A DNA stretch of 64,000 bases, from positions 248,001-312,000 of the forward strand of contig NZNC01000015.1 in NCBI GenBank assembly GCA_002692965.1. The letters are read 5' to 3'. The stretch's first letter is position 1; each line of letters begins with the position of its first letter. Both the position numbers and the translations under genes were made by a program. A model generated the notes under the pieces. It was given only the letters and a program-made list of their open reading frames with translations. It did not search any database and was not told the origin of the DNA. The stretch comes from Haliea sp. (GTDB lineage Bacteria; Pseudomonadota; Gammaproteobacteria; Pseudomonadales; Halieaceae). Shown one piece after another: positions 8,708-17,024 of this stretch.

Positions 8708-9271
8708 ATGGCAAACATCGGCCAATCCATCCCCGAGTTCAAGGTTCAGGCCTTCCACAACGGCGAGTTCCGCGAAGTCACCCACGAAGACGTGAAGGGC
8801 AAGTGGTCCATTTTCCTGTTCTACCCGGCGGACTTCACCTTTGTCTGTCCGACCGAACTGGAAGACATGGCCAAGTACTACGAAGAGCTGAAGGGCCTGG
8901 GCGTGGAAGTTTACTCCGTGTCCACTGACACCCACTTCAGCCACAAGGCCTGGCACGACACCAGCGAAGCCATTGGCAAAATCCAGTACCCGATGCTGGG
9001 CGACCCCACCGGCGTCGTTACCCGCGGCTTCGGCGTGATGATCGAAGAGTCCGGCCTGGCCATGCGCGGCACCTTCCTGGCTGACCCCGAAGGCGTCATC
9101 CAGGTTGCCGAAATCCACGCCGGCGGCATCGGCCGCTCCGCCAAGGACATGGTCCGCAAGGTCAAGGCTGCCCAATACGTCGCTACCCACGACGGCGAAG
9201 TCTGCCCCGCCGCCTGGGAAGAAGGCGAGAAGACCCTGGCTCCGAGCCTGGACCTGGTCGGCAAGATCTAA
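8708..9271 (+). CDS. ahpC: Alkyl hydroperoxide reductase subunit C (peroxiredoxin)
   Basis: A 187-residue typical 2-Cys peroxiredoxin that reduces H2O2 and organic peroxides in the cytoplasm and is recharged by AhpF. The peroxidatic cysteine is C47 (FTFVCPTEL) and the resolving cysteine is C166 (GEVCPAAW), as in the 187-residue E. coli protein. The start at 8708 has AGGAGA (8694-8699) upstream; an earlier in-frame start at 8651 would add an unconserved tail. It is followed by ahpF and sits opposite oxyR. Confidence 0.97.
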   Translation: MANIGQSIPEFKVQAFHNGEFREVTHEDVKGKWSIFLFYPADFTFVCPTELEDMAKYYEELKGLGVEVYSVSTDTHFSHKAWHDTSEAIGKIQYPMLGDPTGVVTRGFGVMIEESGLAMRGTFLADPEGVIQVAEIHAGGIGRSAKDMVRKVKAAQYVATHDGEVCPAAWEEGEKTLAPSLDLVGKI

Positions 9272-9293
9272 GCCTTTACCGGCTTCCCCCCCT

Positions 9294-9322
9294 GGTGGGT
9301 GGCTGCGGCCGCCCACCCTTTT
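9294..9322 (+). terminator. Intercistronic terminator-like hairpin between ahpC and ahpF
   Basis: GGTGGGTGGC (9294-9303) pairs with GCCGCCCACC (9308-9317) over all ten positions with one G-U pair and a four-base loop, followed by CTTTT. It lies in the 80-base ahpC-ahpF gap. A leaky terminator here would give more ahpC than ahpF mRNA, which fits the excess of peroxiredoxin over its reductase. Confidence 0.65.
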
Positions 9323-9351
9323 ATCCGAATTCACAAGAGGACTGCAGGATC

Positions 9352-10965
9352 ATGTTGAGCAAAGACATCATGACCGCCCTGGAGGGCTACACCAGCAAGA
9401 TGGAGCGACCGGTCGCACTGGTTCTGCAGACCGGCGAACACAGCAAGCGCGAGGAACTGGTCGAATTCCTGACCCAGTTCACCTCGGTTTCCGACAAGCT
9501 GTCCCTGGAAGAGCGCGATAGCGAGGGTGCCGAACACGGCCCGGCCCTGCGCAGCCCGATCAGCTTTCTGCTCGAGGTCGACGGCGTCGATAGCGGCATC
9601 CGCTTCTCGGGGATTCCCTCGGGCCACGAGTTCAGCTCCCTGGTACTGGCGGTGCTGCATGCCTCGGGCACCCCGCTGAAGCTGGACGAGAGCATTCAGG
9701 CCCTGGTGCGCAAGGTGAGCGAGCCCCTGCGCTTCGAGGTTTTTGTCTCCCTGAGCTGCCACAACTGCCCCGACGTGGTGCAGGCGCTGAACCAGTTTGC
9801 ACTGCTCAACGAGCACATTTCCACCGAGATGATTGACGGCGGCCTGTTCCAGCAGGAGGTCGAGGATCGCAACGTGCAGGGCGTACCGACCGTCTTCCTC
9901 AATGGCGAAGTCTTTGCCAACGGCAAGGTAGACACGGCACAGCTGTTGGACAAGCTGCTGCAGAAGTATCCGTCAATCGCCCAGGCCGGTGACGACGACA
10001 GCAGTGCCCTGCCCCTGCAGGATGTCACGGTGATCGGCGGTGGCCCCGCCGGCGTCGCCGCCGCCATCTACGCGGCACGCAAGGGCCTGGCGGTGACCGT
10101 GATCGCCGACCGCGTCGGCGGCCAGGTCAAGGACACCATGGGCATCGAGAACCTGATCTCGGTACCCAAGACCACCGGCCCCGAGCTGTCCGGCAACCTG
10201 CTGGCGCACCTGCGCGAGTACCCGGTGACCCTGAAGGAACACCTGCGGGTGGACAAGGTGGAGAAAGGCGACATCAAGCGCCTGACCCTGTCCTCCGGCG
10301 AGGTGATCGAGAGTCGCACCCTGGTGATTGCCACCGGCGCCAAATGGCGCGAGCTGGGCGTGCCCGGTGAAAAGGAAAACATCGGCAACGGCGTGGCCTA
10401 TTGCCCCCACTGCGACGGCCCCTTCTTCAAGGGCAAGGACGTGGCAGTGATCGGCGGCGGCAACTCCGGCATCGAGGCGGCACTGGACCTGGCGGGCATC
10501 GTCAAGTCGGTCACCGTGTTCGAGTTCCTGCCCGAGCTGAAAGCCGACCAGGTACTGGTGGACCAGGCCGAGAAACGCGACAACATCACCATCCTGCGCA
10601 ATGTTGCCACCCAGCAGATCGTGGCGGAGAACGGCAAAGTCAGCGCCATCGAGTACCAGGACCGGGCGAGCGGCGAATCGCACAGCCAGGCTCTGGCCGG
10701 TGTCTTTGTGCAGATCGGCCTGGTGCCCAACAGCAGCTTCCTCAAGGACGTGGTGGAGCTGACGCCCCACGGCGAGGTGAAGATCGACGAGCGCGGCGCC
10801 ACCAGCGAGCCGGGCATCTTCGCCTGCGGCGACGTGACCACGGTGCCCTACAAGCAGATCGTCATTGCCATGGGCGAAGGCTCGAAAGCCGCGCTGAGTG
10901 CCTTTGACTACCTCTTGAAGCACGAGGTCGAGGCGCCCGAGGCAGATACTGCCGCCGCGGCCTGA
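9352..10965 (+). CDS. ahpF: Alkyl hydroperoxide reductase subunit F
   Basis: A 537-residue flavoprotein that passes electrons from NADH to AhpC. The N-terminal double thioredoxin-like domain carries CHNC (C136/C139); the FAD-binding segment GGGPAGVAAAIYAARKG starts near residue 230; the thioredoxin-reductase-type active site is CPHC (C351/C354); and an NAD-binding GGGNSG follows. The length is close to E. coli AhpF (521), with a C-terminal extension rich in Ala and Glu. The start at 9352 is preceded by CAAGAGGACTGCAGG, which offers AGAGG as ribosome binding site. Confidence 0.97.
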   Translation: MLSKDIMTALEGYTSKMERPVALVLQTGEHSKREELVEFLTQFTSVSDKLSLEERDSEGAEHGPALRSPISFLLEVDGVDSGIRFSGIPSGHEFSSLVLAVLHASGTPLKLDESIQALVRKVSEPLRFEVFVSLSCHNCPDVVQALNQFALLNEHISTEMIDGGLFQQEVEDRNVQGVPTVFLNGEVFANGKVDTAQLLDKLLQKYPSIAQAGDDDSSALPLQDVTVIGGGPAGVAAAIYAARKGLAVTVIADRVGGQVKDTMGIENLISVPKTTGPELSGNLLAHLREYPVTLKEHLRVDKVEKGDIKRLTLSSGEVIESRTLVIATGAKWRELGVPGEKENIGNGVAYCPHCDGPFFKGKDVAVIGGGNSGIEAALDLAGIVKSVTVFEFLPELKADQVLVDQAEKRDNITILRNVATQQIVAENGKVSAIEYQDRASGESHSQALAGVFVQIGLVPNSSFLKDVVELTPHGEVKIDERGATSEPGIFACGDVTTVPYKQIVIAMGEGSKAALSAFDYLLKHEVEAPEADTAAAA

Positions 10966-11003
10966 TCCTGGCGGGCTGTTCGGCTAGCCACATGCTTCCC
11001 CTT

Positions 11004-11040
11004 GCCGGGTCGGCCACTAACCAGCCGCCCCGGCTTTTTT
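11004..11040 (+). terminator. Rho-independent terminator after ahpF
   Basis: GCCGGGTCGGC (11004-11014) pairs with GCCGCCCCGGC (11024-11034) with a single mismatch and a nine-base loop, followed by six T residues. It ends the ahpCF transcript just before the convergent amidase gene. Confidence 0.85.
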
Positions 11041-11074
11041 GTGCCCCTCAGAAAACCGGTCAGCTCAAGTCAGG

Positions 11075-12595
11075 TCAGGTGGCCAATTCGGGTACGCGGT
11101 GAAACCAGGGCTGCGCCTGCTCCAGTTGAGCCGCCAGTTGCAACAGCAGACCATCCTCCCCGAAACGACCCGCAAACATCACCCCGACCGGCAGACCCTC
11201 GTCACTCCAGTGCAAGGGCACCGATATCGCCGGCTGTCCGGTCATGTTGTAGGGCGCGGTAAAGGCCGATGCGCGGCCCGCCTCGCGCATGAAGGGCTCA
11301 TCCAGCTGACTGGGTGAAAGCACGCCCAACTCGGGTGGCACCAGGGCCATGGTGGGGCTTAAAATCAGGTCGTAATCGCGCATGAATTCGCCCAACTTGC
11401 GGCTGGCCGCATGCAGCACGTTTCGAGCGGTGCTGTGGGACAGCGCATCCAGCTCGCGCCCTCCTTCCAGGGCGCGCAGGTTGACCGCCTCCAGATCCTC
11501 GGCACCGGCGCGCCGGCCCAGCTTGTGCTCACGGGCACTGACCTTGCCGGCAACCAGCACGTTACTGACCACATTAAAGGCGCGCCAGAGCTCGCCGGCA
11601 TCCAGCTGTGGCCGGGCTTCCTCGATATGGTGCCCAAGGTCCTCGCACAGGCGCGCAGCCGCCTCTACCGCGTCCAGGCAGGCCTGGTCCACCGGCATGG
11701 GCAGCAGCGGCTCGCGCATCAGGGCAATGCGCAGCGGACGCGGTGCAATGGCCATGCTTTCCAGAAAAGCGCGCTGCGGCGATGGCGCGGCATAGGCATC
11801 ACCGATCGCCGCGCCCTGGCTGATATCCAGCAGGGCTGCGCAGTCGCGCACCGAGCGGCTGACCACGTGCATGGCACTCAAGCCATCGCGGGTTTCGTAC
11901 ACCACAGGCCCCATGGGCACCAGACCGCGGCTGGGTTTCAGACCCAGCAGTCCGCAGGCAGAGGCGGGAATGCGGATCGAGCCGCCACCATCACTGGCGT
12001 GGGCGGCCGGGACAATGCCGGCGGCCACCGCGGCCGCCGAGCCACCCGAGGAACCACCGGCACTGCGGGCGAGGTCCCAGGGATTGCGGGTTTCGCCAAA
12101 CAATGCACTCTCACTGCTGGGGGAGCTGCCGAATTCCGGGCTGTGGGTTTTACCGAAGATGTTCAGCCCCGCCTGCTTGTAGCGCGCCACCAGGGTGCTG
12201 TCGTAGTCGAAACGCTGGTCGCGGAAGAAACGCGAGCCCTCGGTGGTTACCGTGTCCTTGAGGGCAATGCCGAGATCCTTGAGCAGGAAAGGCACGCCCT
12301 GGAACGGGCCGGTGGGCAGGCCGCGCCGCACTTGCTCCCGCGCCAGCTCGTAGTGCTTGAGCACCACGGCGTTGATGATCGGATTGACGGCCTCGGTACG
12401 CGCAATGGCCAGCTCCAGCAGTTCCATCGGCGAGGCGTCACCGCGCCGCACCAGCTCGGCGAGCCCCAGGGCATCGTGGCTGCGGTACTCCTCGAAGGGC
12501 GTGGACGTGGTTTGCGCGACACCAGCTCGGGGCAAGAGACCGCTGGCCAGGGCCAGGGAACCCAGCTGGGTGAAGTGGCGACGGGACAAACTCAT
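11075..12595 (-). CDS. Amidase-signature enzyme with a Tat-type signal
   Basis: A 506-residue amidase-signature hydrolase. The Ser-cisSer-Lys triad is visible: K106 (FLLKDLG), S182 in the AGGSSGGSAAAVAAG signature, and S206 (DGGGSIRIP), with the family spacing of 24 between the two serines. The N-terminus SRRHFTQLGSLALASGLLP looks like a twin-arginine export signal, so the enzyme probably works in the periplasm. The substrate amide is unknown; related proteins act on peptide amides, nitrile-derived amides or 6-aminohexanoate oligomers. It is separated from the upstream MFS gene by 126 bases. Confidence 0.88.
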   Translation of the reverse strand: MSLSRRHFTQLGSLALASGLLPRAGVAQTTSTPFEEYRSHDALGLAELVRRGDASPMELLELAIARTEAVNPIINAVVLKHYELAREQVRRGLPTGPFQGVPFLLKDLGIALKDTVTTEGSRFFRDQRFDYDSTLVARYKQAGLNIFGKTHSPEFGSSPSSESALFGETRNPWDLARSAGGSSGGSAAAVAAGIVPAAHASDGGGSIRIPASACGLLGLKPSRGLVPMGPVVYETRDGLSAMHVVSRSVRDCAALLDISQGAAIGDAYAAPSPQRAFLESMAIAPRPLRIALMREPLLPMPVDQACLDAVEAAARLCEDLGHHIEEARPQLDAGELWRAFNVVSNVLVAGKVSAREHKLGRRAGAEDLEAVNLRALEGGRELDALSHSTARNVLHAASRKLGEFMRDYDLILSPTMALVPPELGVLSPSQLDEPFMREAGRASAFTAPYNMTGQPAISVPLHWSDEGLPVGVMFAGRFGEDGLLLQLAAQLEQAQPWFHRVPELAT

Positions 12596-12721
12596 GACTG
12601 GCTCCTTACAGCCACGGCAGAGCGCAGCTTGTTATGCTTTGCTGCGACCTTAGCCCACTATACCGTCGCCGCGCCACAGACGAAGACCAAGCATCCATAC
12701 TGCGGGCAGGCGAGCAAGCGA

Positions 12722-13918
12722 TCAGTCCGCCCGCCGTCGCCACATCAGCGTGACCACTGTCGCCAACACCCCCAACAGCAGACAGCCCAGCACCAGCACC
12801 ACCCCCGGCCACTGGCGCCATTGCCAGGCCAGGCCCGCCAGCATCGGTGGCAGGCTGGCACCGAGGTAATAGGCGGTGAGATACAGCGCGGACGCCAGTG
12901 CCCGCCGCGGCCCCGCGCAGCTCCCTACCCAGGCGCTGGCGGTCGCGTGGACGGCAAAGAAACCAATGGTCATCAGGGCCACGCCGATTACCACCCAGGC
13001 AAGGCTCAGAGAGAGACTGAGCGCCAGGCCGCACCCCATCAGCAGGGTCATACCCAAGGCCACGTGCCCCGGCGAGTAGCGCTCCGCGAGACGCCCGGAC
13101 AGGGTCGATGATCCGGTTCCCAGGGCGTAGAGGAGAAACAGCGCGCCGATCAAGGTTTCAGGTAGCGAGAAGGGCGGCGTCGAGAGACGAAAGGCCAGGT
13201 AATTGTAGAAAGCCACGAAGGCGCCCATCAGTAGAAACGCGACCAGAAACAGACCGGGCAGCACGGCATCGGTGAACAGTGACCGCAGGTCGGCAAGCAT
13301 CGCGCGCGGGCGCAGCGACCGGGGATGAAACTGCCGCGCCGGAGGCAGCAGACGCCAGAAGCCCACGGCCACCGCGGCACCCAACACACCGAGCACCGCG
13401 AAGGCCACATGCCAGCCGGCGAAGTCCGCGAGCAGTGCCGCCAGGAAGCGTCCGGACATGCCGCCCAAGGCATTGCCCGCGATATACAAGCCCATGGCCC
13501 GCGCGCGAGCCAGTGGCGCCATTTCATCGCCGAGCCAGGCCATGGCTGCCGCCGGCAGCCCCGCGGCGGCCACACCCGAGAGGGCACGCAACCACAGCAC
13601 CTGGGAAAACGTTTCCGCCAGCGGCAGCAACAGGGTAAACAGCGCCGCGAGAACCAGCGAGGCCTTCATCAGGCGATCGCGCCCAAAGCGATCCGCCAGC
13701 AGACTGGCGGGGATCAGCATCAGCGCCAGAGCGGCCGCCGCCGCCGAGATCAACAGGCTGGCAGCTGCGGCGGACACCGCAAACTCCTGGGCAAAACGCG
13801 GCAACAGCGGCTGCGGACCGTAGAGCAGGACAAAGGTGGCCCAGCCGCCGAGGAACAAGGCCAGGTTGGCGCGACGGTAAGCTGGCGTGCCGGGCTGAAG
13901 ATGGGCGGGTTCGCTCAT
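12722..13918 (-). CDS. Major facilitator superfamily transporter, YnfM-like
   Basis: About 398 residues with twelve predicted hydrophobic helices and the MFS motif A in the loop between helices 2 and 3 (LLADRFGRDRLM). Overall it resembles the YnfM/arabinose-efflux type of single-component exporters. The ATG at 13918 overlaps the stop of the upstream NTF2-like gene as ATGA, which means translational coupling; a GTG two codons earlier is possible but less likely. The substrate is not evident. Confidence 0.85.
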   Translation of the reverse strand: MSEPAHLQPGTPAYRRANLALFLGGWATFVLLYGPQPLLPRFAQEFAVSAAAASLLISAAAAALALMLIPASLLADRFGRDRLMKASLVLAALFTLLLPLAETFSQVLWLRALSGVAAAGLPAAAMAWLGDEMAPLARARAMGLYIAGNALGGMSGRFLAALLADFAGWHVAFAVLGVLGAAVAVGFWRLLPPARQFHPRSLRPRAMLADLRSLFTDAVLPGLFLVAFLLMGAFVAFYNYLAFRLSTPPFSLPETLIGALFLLYALGTGSSTLSGRLAERYSPGHVALGMTLLMGCGLALSLSLSLAWVVIGVALMTIGFFAVHATASAWVGSCAGPRRALASALYLTAYYLGASLPPMLAGLAWQWRQWPGVVLVLGCLLLGVLATVVTLMWRRRAD

Positions 13919-14355
13919 CCCCACAGGTTCAGATGATCGCGCAGATCCCCCTGCAGATCGAACAGCGTGTAGTCCCGGTAGGAAAAGCGCCAGACGCCCA
14001 GCACGCGTTCAAACTCGTCGTGATAACGACCGGCCCCAATCACCTGTAACGGCAGGGTGTCAGTCGCTTGAAGCACAGTGTAGTAGGAACGGCAGGTGGC
14101 CCGTCCGGCGGTTTCGTTGATCTCCAGGATCGGGTTGGTAATCACATGCTTGGTGCGCGGCGTGCCGCAGGGGTGGATTCTCACGTGCCGATCCCACAGC
14201 GCCAGCATTCCCGCCTCGTCCAGCAGCTCACCCTGCTCGCCAGCCTTGACCCGGGCGTGGCGAAACAGCGCGGCGACCGCGGGCAGGTCCCCGCTGTCCA
14301 TCAATTCGGCGTAGCGATATAGGAGATTGGTGATTTCCAGTGCGTGGTTTGGCAT
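13915..14355 (-). CDS. NTF2-like (SnoaL-type) protein
   Basis: A 146-residue protein with the cone-shaped NTF2-like fold as judged from the pattern of an N-terminal helix (ITNLLYRYAELMDSGDLPAVAALF), a second helix (LLDEAGMLALWDRH), and four C-terminal strands (TKHVITNPILEI, AGRATCRSYYTVLQA, VIGAGRYHDEFERV, WRFSYRDYTLFD). Such proteins are often small cyclases, dehydratases or dioxygenase beta-like subunits. AAGGAG lies seven bases upstream of the ATG. It is coupled by ATGA overlap to the MFS gene, so a shared small-molecule substrate is plausible. Confidence 0.8.
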   Translation of the reverse strand: MPNHALEITNLLYRYAELMDSGDLPAVAALFRHARVKAGEQGELLDEAGMLALWDRHVRIHPCGTPRTKHVITNPILEINETAGRATCRSYYTVLQATDTLPLQVIGAGRYHDEFERVLGVWRFSYRDYTLFDLQGDLRDHLNLWG

Positions 14356-14517
14356 GCGGGGCTCCTTCTTGAAAACACGACTACCTGCTCACTCCATGAC
14401 GACCCTTCAACGACAGCTGACAGGGCGTGTATCCCGGCTTCGGCCTGCTCGTCCGGATATCGGCCGTAGCGGATACTACCAACGAACCGTCAAGTACGTC
14501 CGCGCAGTGTAAACAAA

Positions 14518-14546
14518 CCTTCACCTCCCCGTCGCATGGCCTTCAC
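14518..14546 (+). promoter_or_regulatory. Three 7-mers at 11-bp period, possible Pho-box-like site
   Basis: CCTTCAC (14518-14524), CCGTCGC (14529-14535) and CCTTCAC (14540-14546) repeat exactly every 11 bases in the region upstream of the TonB receptor and phoD-like genes. PhoB boxes are direct 7-mers with 4-base spacers (11-bp period). Each unit matches the CTGTCAT consensus at only 4 of 7 positions, so the spacing is the main argument. Confidence 0.3.
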
Positions 14547-14630
14547 ATGCTTCCCCTAACCTCGCCGTGCCCGATAAACAGGTCGCAGGCCTGTCAGGAA
14601 TCACTCCCACCCGTACAAGGATGCACCTCC

Positions 14631-17015
14631 ATGAAGCTGTCCACGCGCGCGCAACGCTCTTCCACATCACTGATTACTGCAGGCCTGTTGCTGGCGGCCA
14701 CCGGCTCACAGGCGCTGGCACAGGGCACCGTGCTGGAGGAAACCGTGGTTACCGCACAAAAGCGCGAACAGAGTCTGCAGGATATCGCCGCCGCGGTAAG
14801 CAATCTTTCCGGCGAGGATTTTGACGTACTGAATATCAGCAATCCCTTCGACTTCAGCGAGCAGATCCCCGGCCTGGTGGCCACCAACGTGCAGGGCTAC
14901 CGGCGCACCTTCACGATTCGCGGCATTGGTAACGAGCTGCCCGATAACGCTGCCACCAAGCCTGGCGTGGCCTATCACGTGGACGGCGTCTTTATGTCCA
15001 ACGACTTCGCCCTGTTCCAGGACCTGGTAGATGTGGAGCGGGTCGAGGTCATCCGCGGCCCCGACGGGACCATCTACGGCAACAGCTCCTCCGGTGGTGC
15101 CGTCAACGTGATCACCCGACGCCCCGATACCGAGGTCGCAGAGGGCTTCATCGACGGCGAGGTGGGCAGCTACTCCACCAACAACGTCCGCGGTAGCTTT
15201 AACCTGCCGATCAGTGACAGTGTCGCGGTTCGGGTCTCCGCCTCACAGCGCAGCCGTGACGGCTTCACCAAGAATGTTCCCAGCCCGGAGGCCAGTCCAG
15301 ACAACGTAGCCGGGGCCTTCAATGACCTTGACGACGAAAACAATACCTCCCTGAACGCGCAGCTACTGTGGCAGGTGACCCCCGACTTCTCGACGCGCCT
15401 GTCGGTGCAGGACTTCGACATGGACACCAATGGCCCGGCTCTCAAGGGCGGTTTCGACACCGTCGCAAGCGACAAGCGCGTGGTCTCCCACGACACCACC
15501 GAGTTCTTCCAGGTGGAGAACACGATTGCCAGCCTGATTCTTGAGTGGCAGGCGAAGGCCTTTGATGTGAAGGGCCTGTTCAGCCATCAGGATTATCGGA
15601 TGAATCGCCGTCTGGATGCCGACCGCTCTTCGCTCACCGCCAATGACCCGGCCCCGCTGCCGATTCCCGAGAGCGGCGAGATCACCCTGCTGGGCCAGTT
15701 GCCGATTCGCCAGCATGTGGGCGGCCTGACCCAGGAAGACGAAACACTGACCGCCGAGATCAATATCAGCTCCAGCGCGGACAGCGACAGCCGCCTGAGC
15801 TGGCTACTGGGTGCCTTCTACCTGGACACCGAGGTCGAGAGCAACACCCGCAACTTCGTTGACAATGATCGCGACGGCCTGCCGGTGAACATACGCGACC
15901 TCGGCTTCATCAACCCGGATACCGATTTCCAGAATTCGGATATCCGTGCCTTCGAGTCTACCGCAGTATTCGGTCAGCTCAGTTACGCCGTAACTGACCG
16001 CCTGACACTGACAGGTGGCGCGCGCTGGACCGAAAATACCTTCGAAGATCTACGCTGCAATATCTTCAGTGGCTGCCTGACCAACGACGGACGCGTGGGC
16101 ACGCCCTCTCGTCCGTCCGAGGACAACGACAACGTGACCTGGAAAATTGCCGCCGACTACGCCTGGAGTGATGACAACATGGTCTACCTCTCGGCCGCCA
16201 CCGGCATCAAGCCCGCCGCCTCCAACAATGGTTTCGTAGCAGATGAAAACGGCACCGGTTTCTTCCCGGAGATCTTCGAGGAAGAGGAAGTCACTGCGTG
16301 GGAGCTGGGCTCGAAAAACTATTTTCTCGATCGTCGCCTGCAGGTCAACCTGGCCGCCTACTACTATGACATCGAGAACTACCTGTTCAACTCCGCGGGC
16401 CTCAACCTGACCGGCAATGGCGTGAGCGGCGGTAGCAACCTGCCGGAATCCGAGGTGCTGGGCATCGAGATAGAGTCGGTGGCGCGTATCACCGACCGCC
16501 TGACCCTGGACATCAGCCTGTCCGCCGCCGAATCGGAGATCAAGGAAGGCCGCATGGCGCTGGACCGCGCCGAGCAGGTCAACCAGACCGCCGGCCTGAC
16601 CGACCCGGCGGAAATCGAAGCCACCATCCGCTCCCTGGCGGTGGATCTTAGCGGCAACGAGCTGCCGAAAATTCCCGAAGTGGTGGCCAACGTACGTCTG
16701 ACCTGGGACCAGCCCATTGCGACCGACCAGGTCCAAGGCAACCTGATCACCAGCCTGAGCTGGAGCCACCGCGGCGAGTACTACAACCGGGTATTCAACT
16801 CGACACGGGACGTGGTGGAGTCCTACGACCTGGCCCATTTGAACTTCCGCTTCCTCCCCGCCGAGAGTGCCTGGGACTTCCAGCTCAACATCCAGAACCT
16901 GTTCGATAGCGATGAAGTCAGCTCGGTACACACCGACGATTTCTTCCAGGGGGTCACCAGCTTCCAGCTGCTGCCGCCGCGAGTGATCACCCTGGGTGCG
17001 CGCTATCAGTTCTGA
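14631..17015 (+). CDS. TonB-dependent outer-membrane receptor
   Basis: A 794-residue TonB-dependent receptor. Signal peptide MKLSTRAQRSSTSLITAGLL..., a TonB-box-like EETVVTAQKREQSLQDI right after cleavage, a plug domain (about residues 45-160, with VEVIRGPDGTIYGNSSSGGA), and a 22-strand type barrel ending with the terminal aromatic residue in LGARYQF. It is followed 9 bases later by a PhoD-type phosphatase, suggesting uptake of an organic phosphorus compound rather than iron; that is inference from context. The start at 14631 is chosen because it begins the signal peptide; the open frame extends further upstream without conserved sequence. Confidence 0.93.
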   Translation: MKLSTRAQRSSTSLITAGLLLAATGSQALAQGTVLEETVVTAQKREQSLQDIAAAVSNLSGEDFDVLNISNPFDFSEQIPGLVATNVQGYRRTFTIRGIGNELPDNAATKPGVAYHVDGVFMSNDFALFQDLVDVERVEVIRGPDGTIYGNSSSGGAVNVITRRPDTEVAEGFIDGEVGSYSTNNVRGSFNLPISDSVAVRVSASQRSRDGFTKNVPSPEASPDNVAGAFNDLDDENNTSLNAQLLWQVTPDFSTRLSVQDFDMDTNGPALKGGFDTVASDKRVVSHDTTEFFQVENTIASLILEWQAKAFDVKGLFSHQDYRMNRRLDADRSSLTANDPAPLPIPESGEITLLGQLPIRQHVGGLTQEDETLTAEINISSSADSDSRLSWLLGAFYLDTEVESNTRNFVDNDRDGLPVNIRDLGFINPDTDFQNSDIRAFESTAVFGQLSYAVTDRLTLTGGARWTENTFEDLRCNIFSGCLTNDGRVGTPSRPSEDNDNVTWKIAADYAWSDDNMVYLSAATGIKPAASNNGFVADENGTGFFPEIFEEEEVTAWELGSKNYFLDRRLQVNLAAYYYDIENYLFNSAGLNLTGNGVSGGSNLPESEVLGIEIESVARITDRLTLDISLSAAESEIKEGRMALDRAEQVNQTAGLTDPAEIEATIRSLAVDLSGNELPKIPEVVANVRLTWDQPIATDQVQGNLITSLSWSHRGEYYNRVFNSTRDVVESYDLAHLNFRFLPAESAWDFQLNIQNLFDSDEVSSVHTDDFFQGVTSFQLLPPRVITLGARYQF

Positions 17016-17024
17016 GGAAGGGTC

